54,017 nucleotides of DNA, from assembly GCA_016218105.1 (NCBI GenBank), contig JACRET010000028.1, forward strand, positions 1 to 54,017. The letters run 5' to 3'. Below the pieces are notes generated by a model. The model did no database searches. It was not told where the DNA came from and saw only the letters and a program-made list of their open reading frames with translations. A program made the translations under genes and the position numbers. Origin of the DNA: Deltaproteobacteria bacterium (GTDB lineage: Bacteria > Desulfobacterota > GWC2-55-46). Shown here piece by piece: positions 26,113-34,441 of the stretch. Each line of letters opens with the position of its first letter. Positions within the stretch are counted from its first letter, which is position 1.

Positions 26113-27111
26113 TTGTCCTTTAAAGATATCCTCGGCCACAAAAAAGAGATAGATGTCCTCCGCAGCGCCGCCAAAAGCGGGCGGGTTGCACACTCTTTTC
26201 TCTTTTCAGGGCCGCCGGGCATAGGTAAAAGGCTCGTTGCGATCGAGTTCGCGAAGGCATTGAACTGCGCTGACGGGGAAGACGGCGATTCATGCGGGGT
26301 CTGCCATTCGTGCGCGACGATAGCCGGCGAAACGCACCAGAACCTTACCCCTGTCTGGCCTACGATAAAGGAAAAAGAGGTTTTAATAAAAGACCCGTCG
26401 GGGCTCATAAGGATCGAGCAGGTAAGGGATGTCCTGAATGTTCTGCGCTACAGGGTCGAAGAGGGCAGGAAGGTGGTTATCGTAGACAGCGCCGAGAAGT
26501 TCATGCCCGCTGCCGCGAACGCCTTTTTAAAGACCCTTGAGGAGCCTCCGGCAGGCTCGGTCATAATCCTCGTATCGTCCAGGGCGGCGGATCTGCTTCC
26601 GACGATAATCTCAAGGTGCCAGAGGGTTAACTTCAGGCCCTTGCCCGAGGAGACCGTCTCGGCCTTTCTTTCGGAGAGGGCTAAAATCCCGGCGGAAGAG
26701 GCCAGGGCGATTGTAAGGATAAACGGCGGGAATATCGCCAATTCCATCAGGTACATCGACGAAGGCCTGAACGGGACGCGCAAGGAAATGCTCTCAAGGC
26801 TCTCATCAATAAAGCCCGATTGTCCAGAGGATGCCCTGAAGTTCGCGGAGGAACTGGCGAAGCGTGACGACCTTGAGGATGTGCTTGAATTCATGAAAAG
26901 CTGGTACCGCGACAGGCTGCTCAAACTTGAGGGCGCGGAAAATCTTATAGTAAATGTAGATATTAACGGGTATATTGAGCAGGGTTCGCATCCCCGGAGA
27001 CTTTTAGACAATTACTCGTATGTGGAAGAGGCGCGGCGCTCGATCATGCCGCCCCGCTACGGGAACAAGCAGCTTACGATGGAGTCGCTGCTCTTGAGGC
27101 TTACGGCCTGA
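26113..27111 (+). CDS. holB: DNA polymerase III delta-prime subunit
   Basis: This 332-residue clamp-loader subunit has a degenerate Walker A (GPPGIGKRLVAI), zinc-module cysteines (DSCGVCHSCATI) and an SRC-type motif (IISRCQRVNF, about 164-173). It starts at TTG 26113 with a weak ribosome site. The stop codon is directly followed by the family 1 repeat in front of ricT. Confidence 0.9.
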   Translation: MSFKDILGHKKEIDVLRSAAKSGRVAHSFLFSGPPGIGKRLVAIEFAKALNCADGEDGDSCGVCHSCATIAGETHQNLTPVWPTIKEKEVLIKDPSGLIRIEQVRDVLNVLRYRVEEGRKVVIVDSAEKFMPAAANAFLKTLEEPPAGSVIILVSSRAADLLPTIISRCQRVNFRPLPEETVSAFLSERAKIPAEEARAIVRINGGNIANSIRYIDEGLNGTRKEMLSRLSSIKPDCPEDALKFAEELAKRDDLEDVLEFMKSWYRDRLLKLEGAENLIVNVDINGYIEQGSHPRRLLDNYSYVEEARRSIMPPRYGNKQLTMESLLLRLTA

Positions 27112-27262
27112 CAGGTTGCTGAAAAACCCTGAATTTGTTCAGGCTGCTCAAGAAGCATCAGCTGCAAGGCGTCGAGAAGCGAGGAATGAGGCGTACTTTG
27201 TCTGTACGCCGCAGTGACGAGCGACAATGACAACGAAGCAGATGGGCTTTTTCAGCAGCCCG
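27112..27262 (-). repeat. Family 1 palindromic repeat, copy 3, upstream of ricT
   Basis: A full copy (27140-27262) is in the opposite orientation to copy 1, with CAGGCTGCTCAAGAAG at one end and TTTTTCAGCAGCCCG at the other. It is preceded by an extra end fragment CAGGTTGCTGAAAAACCCTG (27112-27131), as also seen in copy 4. Its right end lies 26 bases before the ricT start. Confidence 0.85.
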
Positions 27263-27288
27263 CTAAAGTAAATTTGAAAGGTTGCCTT

Positions 27289-28344
27289 ATGGTTAAAATA
27301 GTAGGAGTAAGGTTCAAGAAGGCCTGCAAGGTGTATGATTTCGAGGCTAACGAACTTGACCTTAATCCCAATGACAGCGTGATAGTTGAGGTGGAAAAGG
27401 GTCTGGGGATGGGCGTGGTCGTGTACAAGCCGAGGGAAGTAGACCCCGATACGGTTCAGAGGCAACTGAAGAAGGTGGTGCGGAAGGCCGATGTCGTGGA
27501 TACGGAAAGGCACGGCTTCAACACTGAGAGGGAGAACGAGGCCTTCAGGATATGCAGGGAAAAGATAGCGCATTATAAGCTTCCGATGAAGCTCATCAGG
27601 GTCGAGTACCTGTTTGACTCAAGCAAGGCGATATTTTATTTCACCTCGGAAACAAGGGTGGACTTCAGGGAGCTGGTGAAAGACCTCGCATCGGGTTTTC
27701 ACACCAGGATCGAGATGCGGCAAATCGGCGTCAGGGACGAAGCCAAGATGATAGGCGGGCTCGGGCCGTGCGGCAGGGAACTCTGCTGCTCCGGCTTTCT
27801 CTCGGATTTCGAGCCTGTCACGATAAAGATGGCAAAAGAGCAGAATCTCGCTCTTAACCCTGTCAAGATATCTGGCATATGCGGGCGTCTCATGTGCTGC
27901 CTGAGCTACGAGCACGATATGTACCAGGGCGAGAAGAGAGATAAGAATAAAGAGAATAAAGACAAAGATAAGGATAAGGATAAGACCAACGACAAGGACG
28001 GCTGCGGCGGATGCGGGAAGCACGGGAACGGACACGTACATTCACACGAACAGGAACAGGGACAGCAGCAGCCCCAGGGACAGCAGAATCAGAAACAGCA
28101 GCCCCAGTCTCAGCAGCCTCAAAAACAAAGGCATAAGCAGCACCCTTCGAGACAACGCCAGCAGCCTCATGGAAAACCCTCGCATGAGAAACGGTCTCAA
28201 GTACAAGAGACACAGGAGCAGCCTCAGGTACAGCAGCCTCAGGCCACGCAGGAAAAGCCAGCTCAGGTACAAGAGCCTCATGTAGAGCGCACTCAGGGGC
28301 AAGAGGTCAAGGGGCAAGATGGAACGCCGCAGGAAAGGGCTTGA
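27289..28344 (+). CDS. ricT: RicT/PSP1-domain protein with a long Gln-rich tail
   Basis: The N-terminal about 215 residues form a PSP1 domain like Bacillus YaaT/RicT, with clustered cysteines C161, C166, C167 and C198, C203, C204 that can hold an iron-sulfur cluster. The RicT complex affects RNA processing and phosphorelay in Bacillus; its role here is unknown. Residues about 215-351 are low-complexity: a Lys/Asp run, then GCGGCGKHGNGHVHSH, then a long Gln/Pro tract. The start is ATG 27289 with AAAGG upstream; a longer frame is translated repeat. metG follows by six bases. Confidence 0.85.
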   Translation: MVKIVGVRFKKACKVYDFEANELDLNPNDSVIVEVEKGLGMGVVVYKPREVDPDTVQRQLKKVVRKADVVDTERHGFNTERENEAFRICREKIAHYKLPMKLIRVEYLFDSSKAIFYFTSETRVDFRELVKDLASGFHTRIEMRQIGVRDEAKMIGGLGPCGRELCCSGFLSDFEPVTIKMAKEQNLALNPVKISGICGRLMCCLSYEHDMYQGEKRDKNKENKDKDKDKDKTNDKDGCGGCGKHGNGHVHSHEQEQGQQQPQGQQNQKQQPQSQQPQKQRHKQHPSRQRQQPHGKPSHEKRSQVQETQEQPQVQQPQATQEKPAQVQEPHVERTQGQEVKGQDGTPQERA

Positions 28345-28350
28345 GAAAGG

Positions 28351-29868
28351 ATGCTCCGGAAGACCTACTACGTCACAACTCCCATCTATTATGTAAATGA
28401 CGTCCCGCACATAGGGCATGCGTATACGACCATTGCCGCGGATGTGCTCGCAAGGTACAAGCGGCTTAAGGGTTATAAGGTGCTGTTCCTTACAGGCACT
28501 GACGAGCACGGCCAGAAAGTCGAAAAGGCCGCTGCCGCCACGAACGTCTCCCCCATAGAATTCGCCGACAATGTAATGCTCCGGTTCAAGTACGCCTGGG
28601 AAAAACTCGATATTTCGAATGACGATTTTATAAGGACTACGGAAGAACGCCACAAAAACGCGGTTTACCGCCTCTGGAAAGAGTCCGAAAAAAAGGGAGA
28701 CATATATCTCGGCGACTACGAGGACTGGTACTGCACGGCGGATGAGACCTTCCTTACCGAAAAACAGCTCGTTAACGGGAACTGCCCGGACTGCGGAAGG
28801 CCCGTGGAGAAATTAAAGGAGCCGAGCTATTTTTTCAAACTCTCCAAATACGGCGAGCCGCTTCTTAAGCACATCGAAGCCAACCCGTCGTTCATAGAGC
28901 CCGAATCGAAGCGTAACGAGATCATAAGTTTCCTGAAAGAAGGATTGAGGGACTTAAGTATAAGCAGGACTACCTTTAAATGGGGCCTGCAGGTCCCGGA
29001 TGACCCCGGTCATGTCATATATGTCTGGTTCGACGCGCTTGCCAATTATCTCACCGCAGCGGGTTATCCGGAAAACGCGGAGGGGTTCTGGCCCGCAGAC
29101 CTGCATCTTATAGGCAAAGACATACTCAGGTTCCATGCCATATATTGGCCGGCCTTCCTGTTGTCGGCGGGCGTGGAGCTTCCGAAAAAAGTATACGCCC
29201 ACGGCTGGTGGACGGTTGACGGCAACAAGATGAGCAAATCAAAGGGGAATGTGGTAGACCCCCTTGCCATGGCGGACACTTACGGCGTGGATGCCTTCAG
29301 GTATTTTCTTTTCAGGGAGATGCCGTTTGGCGTTGACGGGGATTTCTCGGCAAAGGCTATCGTAGGGCGCATAAACAGCGACCTCGCCAACGACCTGGGG
29401 AATCTCCTCAGCAGGACTATCACGATGGTTGAGAAGTACAGGGGAGGGGTTGTGCCTGAGCCCGCGCCTGAAAAGGACAGGGAGTTTGAAACAAATATCA
29501 AGGCCATCTTTAGCGGCCTCCCGGCCTCTTACGGAGCAGCCCTGGACAAGCTCAATTTCTATGACGCGCTCGGCAAGGTCTGGGCCGCGATAAGGGAGAT
29601 GAACGCCTACGTGGACAAGTCCGCGCCGTGGAAAGAAAAGGATGACGGGACGCTTTCAAACATCCTCTACACGCTTACGGAAGGCTTAAGGATAGTGGCC
29701 GTCTACGTGTATCCTTTCATGCCGGCCTCCGCCAGGAAGATCTCCGAAGCCCTTGGGGCCGACGGCGATATCGCCGGAAAGCCGTTTGATCGGGAGACTG
29801 CCTGGGGCGCCGGGAAAAGAGGGTGTAAGGTCACTAAAATCCCATCGCTATTCCCCAGAATCCAGTAA
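28351..29868 (+). CDS. metG: Methionyl-tRNA synthetase (short form)
   Basis: This 505-residue class I synthetase charges tRNA-Met. HIGH is PHIGHAYT (about 19-26) and KMSKS is NKMSKSKGN (about 292-300). Zinc-type cysteines appear near WYCTADE and NCPDCGRP. It lacks the C-terminal tRNA-binding Trbp111 domain, as in many bacterial short forms. It begins six bases after ricT. Confidence 0.95.
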   Translation: MLRKTYYVTTPIYYVNDVPHIGHAYTTIAADVLARYKRLKGYKVLFLTGTDEHGQKVEKAAAATNVSPIEFADNVMLRFKYAWEKLDISNDDFIRTTEERHKNAVYRLWKESEKKGDIYLGDYEDWYCTADETFLTEKQLVNGNCPDCGRPVEKLKEPSYFFKLSKYGEPLLKHIEANPSFIEPESKRNEIISFLKEGLRDLSISRTTFKWGLQVPDDPGHVIYVWFDALANYLTAAGYPENAEGFWPADLHLIGKDILRFHAIYWPAFLLSAGVELPKKVYAHGWWTVDGNKMSKSKGNVVDPLAMADTYGVDAFRYFLFREMPFGVDGDFSAKAIVGRINSDLANDLGNLLSRTITMVEKYRGGVVPEPAPEKDREFETNIKAIFSGLPASYGAALDKLNFYDALGKVWAAIREMNAYVDKSAPWKEKDDGTLSNILYTLTEGLRIVAVYVYPFMPASARKISEALGADGDIAGKPFDRETAWGAGKRGCKVTKIPSLFPRIQ

Positions 29869-29906
29869 AAATGTTATCATATGACATTCGGCTCTGATGA
29901 TTTGGG

Positions 29907-29923
29907 GCGGATCCCGGATCCGC
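29907..29923. other. Perfect short hairpin after metG
   Basis: GCGGATC-CCG-GATCCGC is a 7-bp palindrome just after the metG stop and before the TatD-radical SAM gene. No T run follows, so it is not a clear terminator; it may stabilise or process mRNA. Confidence 0.4.
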
Positions 29924-29957
29924 GGCCGGGTTTAGGCTGACGCATTAAAGGGTGAAT

Positions 29958-31364
29958 ATGGAAAAACCTTTATTTATAGATACGCACGCGCATCTTGATG
30001 ACTCAAGGTTCGGGGACGACCGCGCCGAAGTTGTCGCGAGGGCCAAAGAGGCTGGCGTGCATAAGATAATATCCGTCGGCTGCTGGTCGAGGAAAAAGGG
30101 TTTTAAGGTACTCCTCGACGAAGTCCTCAGCTACTATGAATTCGTGTACGCCGCGCTGGGCATCCACCCGCACGAGGCCAAAGAGGTCACGAACGATGAG
30201 CCGTATGAGCTCATAAAAAAGCTCGCGCTCGAAAGCAAGGGCCGCGCAGTAGCCATCGGCGAGACGGGGCTGGATTACCACTACGACCACTCTCCACGGG
30301 ACAAGCAGAAAGAGGTATTCAGAAGGCAGCTCGCGCTTGCAAGGGAATTGAGCCTGCCGGTCATCATACACACCAGGGAGGCTGAAAAAGACACCCTTGA
30401 GGTATTGAAGGAAGAGGGCGTCAATGAGACAGGCGGCGTTTTCCACTGTTTTTCAGGCACTTTGGATATGGCGAAAAAGGCCCTTGACATGGGGTTGCAC
30501 CTTTCATTCACCGGGGTGATAACATTCCCGAACGCCGGGGTTTTGAGGGAAGTCGTCAAGGCCGTGCCCATAGAGAGCATGCTTATAGAGACCGATTGCC
30601 CGTATCTGGCGCCCCATCCGAACCGGGGCAAAAGGAATGAGCCTGCCTTTGTAGTTGATACCGCGAAGGCGATAGCGGAGATCAAACGCTTAAGCCTTGA
30701 GGACGTGGCGAGGATAACCACCCGGAACGCCGAAGACCTCTTCGGACTCAATAAAAGGACGGAAGAAGCGAAGATCGCGTATCCCATAAGGAACGCTCTG
30801 TACCTTAATCTAACCAACAGGTGCTCGAATTACTGCACCTTCTGCGCCAAGTTCAAGTCCTATACCGTCAAGGGTCATTATCTCAAACTCTCCGAAGAGC
30901 CGGATTTTGACGATGTCATCCGCGCCATAGGCCCTGACCCTGAAGACAAATACGAGGAGATAGTATTCTGCGGCTTCGGCGAGCCTCTCATAAGGCTCGA
31001 CCTTGTAAAAGAGGTAGGCATGTACTTGAAGAGAAGGGGATGCAGGATCAGGATCGACACGGACGGGCTCGCAAACCTCGTCCACAAGAGGAACGTCCTT
31101 CCTGAGCTGATGTTCGTCGATGTGATATCGGTAAGCCTCAACGCTCCAGACTCCGAAACATATCAGAAGCTGATCAAGACCCCTTTCGGGGATAACGCCT
31201 ATCCTGCGATACTCTTTTTCCTGAGGGAAGCCAAGAAGCACATATCAAAGGTCGTGGCCAGCGTGGTAACCGTACCTGGACTTGACATAGAAGCCTGCCG
31301 GAAAGTAGCCGAAGACGATATCGGGGTGGCTTTCAGGGTAAGGGAATACAATACCGTAGGATAG
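29958..31364 (+). CDS. TatD nuclease fused to a radical SAM domain
   Basis: This 468-residue protein joins two enzymes. Residues 1-265 are a TatD-family metal-dependent hydrolase: DTHAHLDD (8-15), GETGLDY (101-107), H138, H163 and ETDCPYL (211-217). Residues 275-468 are a radical SAM domain with the cluster motif C289-SNY-C293-TF-C296 and GFGEPL. The second part resembles the radical SAM protein family associated with TatD nucleases (the tatD-link group), in which fusions and adjacent genes are known. The chosen start is ATG 29958, with AAAGGG five bases upstream. Substrate of the radical SAM part is unknown. Confidence 0.88.
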   Translation: MEKPLFIDTHAHLDDSRFGDDRAEVVARAKEAGVHKIISVGCWSRKKGFKVLLDEVLSYYEFVYAALGIHPHEAKEVTNDEPYELIKKLALESKGRAVAIGETGLDYHYDHSPRDKQKEVFRRQLALARELSLPVIIHTREAEKDTLEVLKEEGVNETGGVFHCFSGTLDMAKKALDMGLHLSFTGVITFPNAGVLREVVKAVPIESMLIETDCPYLAPHPNRGKRNEPAFVVDTAKAIAEIKRLSLEDVARITTRNAEDLFGLNKRTEEAKIAYPIRNALYLNLTNRCSNYCTFCAKFKSYTVKGHYLKLSEEPDFDDVIRAIGPDPEDKYEEIVFCGFGEPLIRLDLVKEVGMYLKRRGCRIRIDTDGLANLVHKRNVLPELMFVDVISVSLNAPDSETYQKLIKTPFGDNAYPAILFFLREAKKHISKVVASVVTVPGLDIEACRKVAEDDIGVAFRVREYNTVG

Positions 31365-31370
31365 ATATCG

Positions 31371-31841
31371 ATGAAAAAGCTGTCCGCCTTTATTCCCGCC
31401 CTGTTAATCTTCCTATGGGTCATCGGAGCGGCCGGGGTCTTCAAGGCCGAGTTTTTTTCATTCAGATTAATCCCGGGCCTCCTTAATATGTCCTCTGAAG
31501 AGAGGGCGTCATTTGCCGGCGGGCCCGCTTACAGCCTGTTCAGCAAGGCGGTCTCAACAATCCCTCAAGACAAGAAGGTCTATTTTCTGATACCCGCGGG
31601 CCAGAAGAACGGTTATCTCCCCGGCAAGGCCAGGTATTATCTGTATCCCCGGAAGGTCGCGGCTGTCACGCTTGAAGAATTCAATGGCGCGGATAAGGAT
31701 GACTACATCATGCTTGTTGCCCCCGTTGGTGAGATAGACACGGGTCGCCTGCCGGATGAGGCCTACATAGAGAAGGTTTTTGACCATACCGATGAGAAAT
31801 TCCGCGCTGTGCTCTACAGGGTAGTTAAAGGGAATGGCTGA
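31371..31841 (+). CDS. Small membrane-anchored protein of unknown function
   Basis: This 156-residue protein has one N-terminal membrane span (about 6-26) and a mixed extracytoplasmic domain (about 30-156, with KVYFLIPAGQKNGYLPGKARYY split around 69-88). No family recognised. It begins six bases after the TatD-radical SAM gene and its end overlaps the next membrane protein by 8 bases, so the two are likely to act together. Confidence 0.6.
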   Translation: MKKLSAFIPALLIFLWVIGAAGVFKAEFFSFRLIPGLLNMSSEERASFAGGPAYSLFSKAVSTIPQDKKVYFLIPAGQKNGYLPGKARYYLYPRKVAAVTLEEFNGADKDDYIMLVAPVGEIDTGRLPDEAYIEKVFDHTDEKFRAVLYRVVKGNG

Positions 31842-33237
31842 TATCTACAGGCTCATAACCGCTCTTGCGGTCTTTACGCTCTCCGGCTTTGCGTTGATTC
31901 GAATGCTGGACAGGAAAGACGAGGCGTCCCTTACCCCGGCCGTAAAATACTGCCTGTCGTTTTTAATAGGCTTGGGGACGATATCGTTACAGATGTTCCT
32001 GTATTCCATCGTCTCCCTGCCCTACAGCTTCTATTCGATAGCCGCGCCCTGGGTGGCGATTGGCGGCCTCACGCTTCTAAAAAAGACGGGTGTGAGGCCC
32101 GCCGATAAAGGGCTGGGCGGCAAGAAAAGCCCGGTTGAGATCATTTTTTTATTGATAATATTGTCTCAGGCCGCGTACGCGTTCCTTTATGCCACGCTCT
32201 TGCCTGTAAGCGGTTGGGACGCATGGGCGATCTGGTTCCTTAAAGGCCGTGTTTTTTTTATGGATAAGGGGGTTTCAGAGGGTTTCCTCCTCGATAAGGC
32301 TTTTGAATACGCGCACGCCGATTATCCGCTACTGATGCCTCTTTCAATCGCCTGGGTCTTTACAACGCTCGGAGGGGCAAATGAGATGGCCGCCAAGGCC
32401 CTGTTCCCTTTGCAGTTCCTCTCGATGCTGGTTGTTTTTTACTACATTGTCAATAAGGCTTCCGGAGGGCGGGTTGCGATCCTGTTTACAGCCTTGATAT
32501 CGCTTACGCCCATAATCCTCGTGCATGGGGCCGGTTTCCCGGTAAAGATAGGGTCTCTGTATGCAGGGGATTTTGTAGGATATGCCGACCTCTCGCTGGC
32601 GGTCTATTTCCTTGCGGCGGCAGGTTTCATATTCCTGCACTTGCTTGAAGGTAAGGGGTTATACGTTTTTTTCGCCTCGATCTTCCTTGGGCTCGGGGCC
32701 TGGACAAAGAACGAAGGGCTTGCGTTCGCGGCGTTTGGTTTCCTTGTCATGCTTTTAAGCCTTATAGGTAAACGTGGCGGGGCGTCAAAGGCGGTGATCT
32801 CTGCCGGGGTAATACTCTTATTTATATTGCCCTGGTATTTCTACAAGTCTCACTACGGCATCGGCAGCGAATATACCGGCAATATCTGGGCTGCGCCTGG
32901 CAACGTGGATCGCCTCGGCCTGATCATCCCCAGGATGCTGAGATATATGTTTTTGAATATCGGGCTGTATAACTTCACGTGGTGGGCGTATATCGCCTCT
33001 ATCGCGGTGAATTACCGCGGTTTTTTTAAGGGCCGAAACCTCTTTCTGAATGCCTTGATCCTGTTCCAGCTTGCCGTTTATATATTCGCTTACGTCATTA
33101 CCCCGTCGGATGTGGTATGGCAGATGAGCACCTCGCTCGACAGGCTCATCCTTCATCTGGCGCCGCTTGCGATGCTCGCGGCGGCGGTTAACTTCGGGGC
33201 GTTTATCGGAAAAGACACGGAAGCCGGGGCGGGGTAA
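31834..33237 (+). CDS. Polytopic membrane protein, GT-C glycosyltransferase-like
   Basis: This 467-residue protein has about 12 membrane spans. A loop carrying GWDAWAIWFLKGR after span 4 resembles the acidic loop of GT-C transferases that use lipid-linked sugars. Later segments GLGAWTKNEGLAF and FYKSHYGIGSEY fit the same fold. The 8-base overlap with the previous gene indicates coupling. The GT-C call is tentative; a sugar or lipid modification enzyme is the best guess. Confidence 0.5.
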   Translation: MADIYRLITALAVFTLSGFALIRMLDRKDEASLTPAVKYCLSFLIGLGTISLQMFLYSIVSLPYSFYSIAAPWVAIGGLTLLKKTGVRPADKGLGGKKSPVEIIFLLIILSQAAYAFLYATLLPVSGWDAWAIWFLKGRVFFMDKGVSEGFLLDKAFEYAHADYPLLMPLSIAWVFTTLGGANEMAAKALFPLQFLSMLVVFYYIVNKASGGRVAILFTALISLTPIILVHGAGFPVKIGSLYAGDFVGYADLSLAVYFLAAAGFIFLHLLEGKGLYVFFASIFLGLGAWTKNEGLAFAAFGFLVMLLSLIGKRGGASKAVISAGVILLFILPWYFYKSHYGIGSEYTGNIWAAPGNVDRLGLIIPRMLRYMFLNIGLYNFTWWAYIASIAVNYRGFFKGRNLFLNALILFQLAVYIFAYVITPSDVVWQMSTSLDRLILHLAPLAMLAAAVNFGAFIGKDTEAGAG

Positions 33238-33262
33238 AATTAGGCCCGGCCAATATCCCTCT

Positions 33263-33291
33263 TTGACACTCTTTGCCCTTAATGCTATCCT
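33263..33291 (+). promoter_or_regulatory. Sigma-70-type promoter of era
   Basis: TTGACA (33263-33268), 17 bases, then TATCCT (33286-33291). Its transcript begins near 33298 and includes the family 2 hairpin in the leader before era at 33390. Confidence 0.7.
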
Positions 33292-33306
33292 AAACAATTA
33301 TCCTTG

Positions 33307-33366
33307 AATATGCATGGCGAACGTATCCCCCGCGGCTTGCCGCAGGGGAATCTTCGATATGTAAGT
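33307..33366 (+). repeat. Family 2 hairpin repeat, compact copy
   Basis: GAATATGCATGGCGAACG, a hairpin CCCCGCGG-CTTG-CCGCAGGGG and GAATCTTCGATATGTAAG. The last block is the reverse complement of CTTACATATCGAAGATTC in the copy at 205-319. It lies in the era leader about 25 bases before the start. Confidence 0.75.
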
Positions 33367-33389
33367 TTAGTACAGGAGAAGGTCAATTT

Positions 33390-34274
33390 ATGGCTTTTAG
33401 ATCAGGGTTCATTTCAATTATAGGCAGGCCTAACGCGGGCAAATCGACCCTTCTTAACGCGATACTCGGAGAGAAGATTTCGATAGTCTCGGATAAGCCC
33501 CAGACGACGAGGAATATAATAAGGGGCGTAAAGAACCTGCCGGAGTGTCAGATCGTATTCATAGATACCCCCGGCATCCACAAGGGGAGGGGGCTTCTCA
33601 ACGAATACATGGTAAGGGAGGCGCTCTCCGCCCTGCACGACGTCGACGGGATCCTTTACCTCGTCGAGGCAGACAAGCCCGTCACAAGGGACGACCACTT
33701 CATAATGGAAGGGCTTAAAGGGCTTGAATGCCCGGTAATACTCGGCGTAAACAAGGTCGACAAGGTGGATAAACGGCAGTTGCTGCCGCTCATCCAGGAG
33801 TTCTCGAAGGTCTTCCCGTTTAAAGAGATAGTGCCTGTATCGGCCCTTAAGGCCGACGGGGTCGATACGCTGATACGCTTGTTTTCAGAGATACTCCCCG
33901 AAGGGCCGAAGTATTTCCCGGAGGACATCCTTACAGACCAGCCCGAGAGGTTCGTAGTAGCTGAATTGATAAGGGAGAAGGTATTCCATCTGACAAAAGA
34001 AGAGGTGCCTTATTCCGTTGCCGTTGTTATAGAGAGGTTCGAGGAGAAGAAAGGCGGCAAGCTTATCTCGATATCCGCCGCAATAAATGTCGAAAGGGAT
34101 TCCCAGAAGGGGATAATAATCGGCAAGGGCGCCTCGATGCTCAAGCGCATAGGGAAATACGCGAGGCTCGATATCGAAAAGCTCCTCGGGGCCGATGTGT
34201 ACCTGGAGCTCTTTGTGCGCGTACAGAAGGAATGGACTAAAAGTCCGGGGGATTTAAAAGAATTCGGGTATTAA
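33390..34274 (+). CDS. era: GTPase Era
   Basis: This 294-residue ribosome-assembly GTPase has a P-loop GRPNAGKST (about 12-20), DTPGIHK and NKVDK motifs. A C-terminal KH domain (about 205-294: IIGKGASMLKRIGKYARLDIE, split as GKGASML and KRIGKYAR) binds 16S rRNA. The family is unmistakable. A family 1 repeat lies between it and der, another ribosome GTPase. Confidence 0.97.
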   Translation: MAFRSGFISIIGRPNAGKSTLLNAILGEKISIVSDKPQTTRNIIRGVKNLPECQIVFIDTPGIHKGRGLLNEYMVREALSALHDVDGILYLVEADKPVTRDDHFIMEGLKGLECPVILGVNKVDKVDKRQLLPLIQEFSKVFPFKEIVPVSALKADGVDTLIRLFSEILPEGPKYFPEDILTDQPERFVVAELIREKVFHLTKEEVPYSVAVVIERFEEKKGGKLISISAAINVERDSQKGIIIGKGASMLKRIGKYARLDIEKLLGADVYLELFVRVQKEWTKSPGDLKEFGY

Positions 34275-34276
34275 TA

Positions 34277-34426
34277 GTTGCTGAAAAACTCAAAATCACA
34301 TTCAGGCTGCTCAAAAAGTTTAAGATGCAAGGAGTCGAAAAATGAGGAATGAGGCGTACTTACCTTGTACGCCGCAATGACGAATTTTGAAGACGACGCC
34401 GCAGATTGGGCTTTTTCAGCAGCCTG
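34277..34426 (-). repeat. Family 1 palindromic repeat, copy 4, upstream of der
   Basis: A 124-bp full copy (34303-34426) with ends CAGGCTGCTCAAAAAG and CTTTTTCAGCAGCCTG is preceded by a partial end TTGCTGAAAAACTC (34277-34290). The same composite layout is seen before ricT. Its right end is 15 bases before the der start codon. Confidence 0.88.
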
Positions 34427-34441
34427 TTAAAAGGCAGATAG

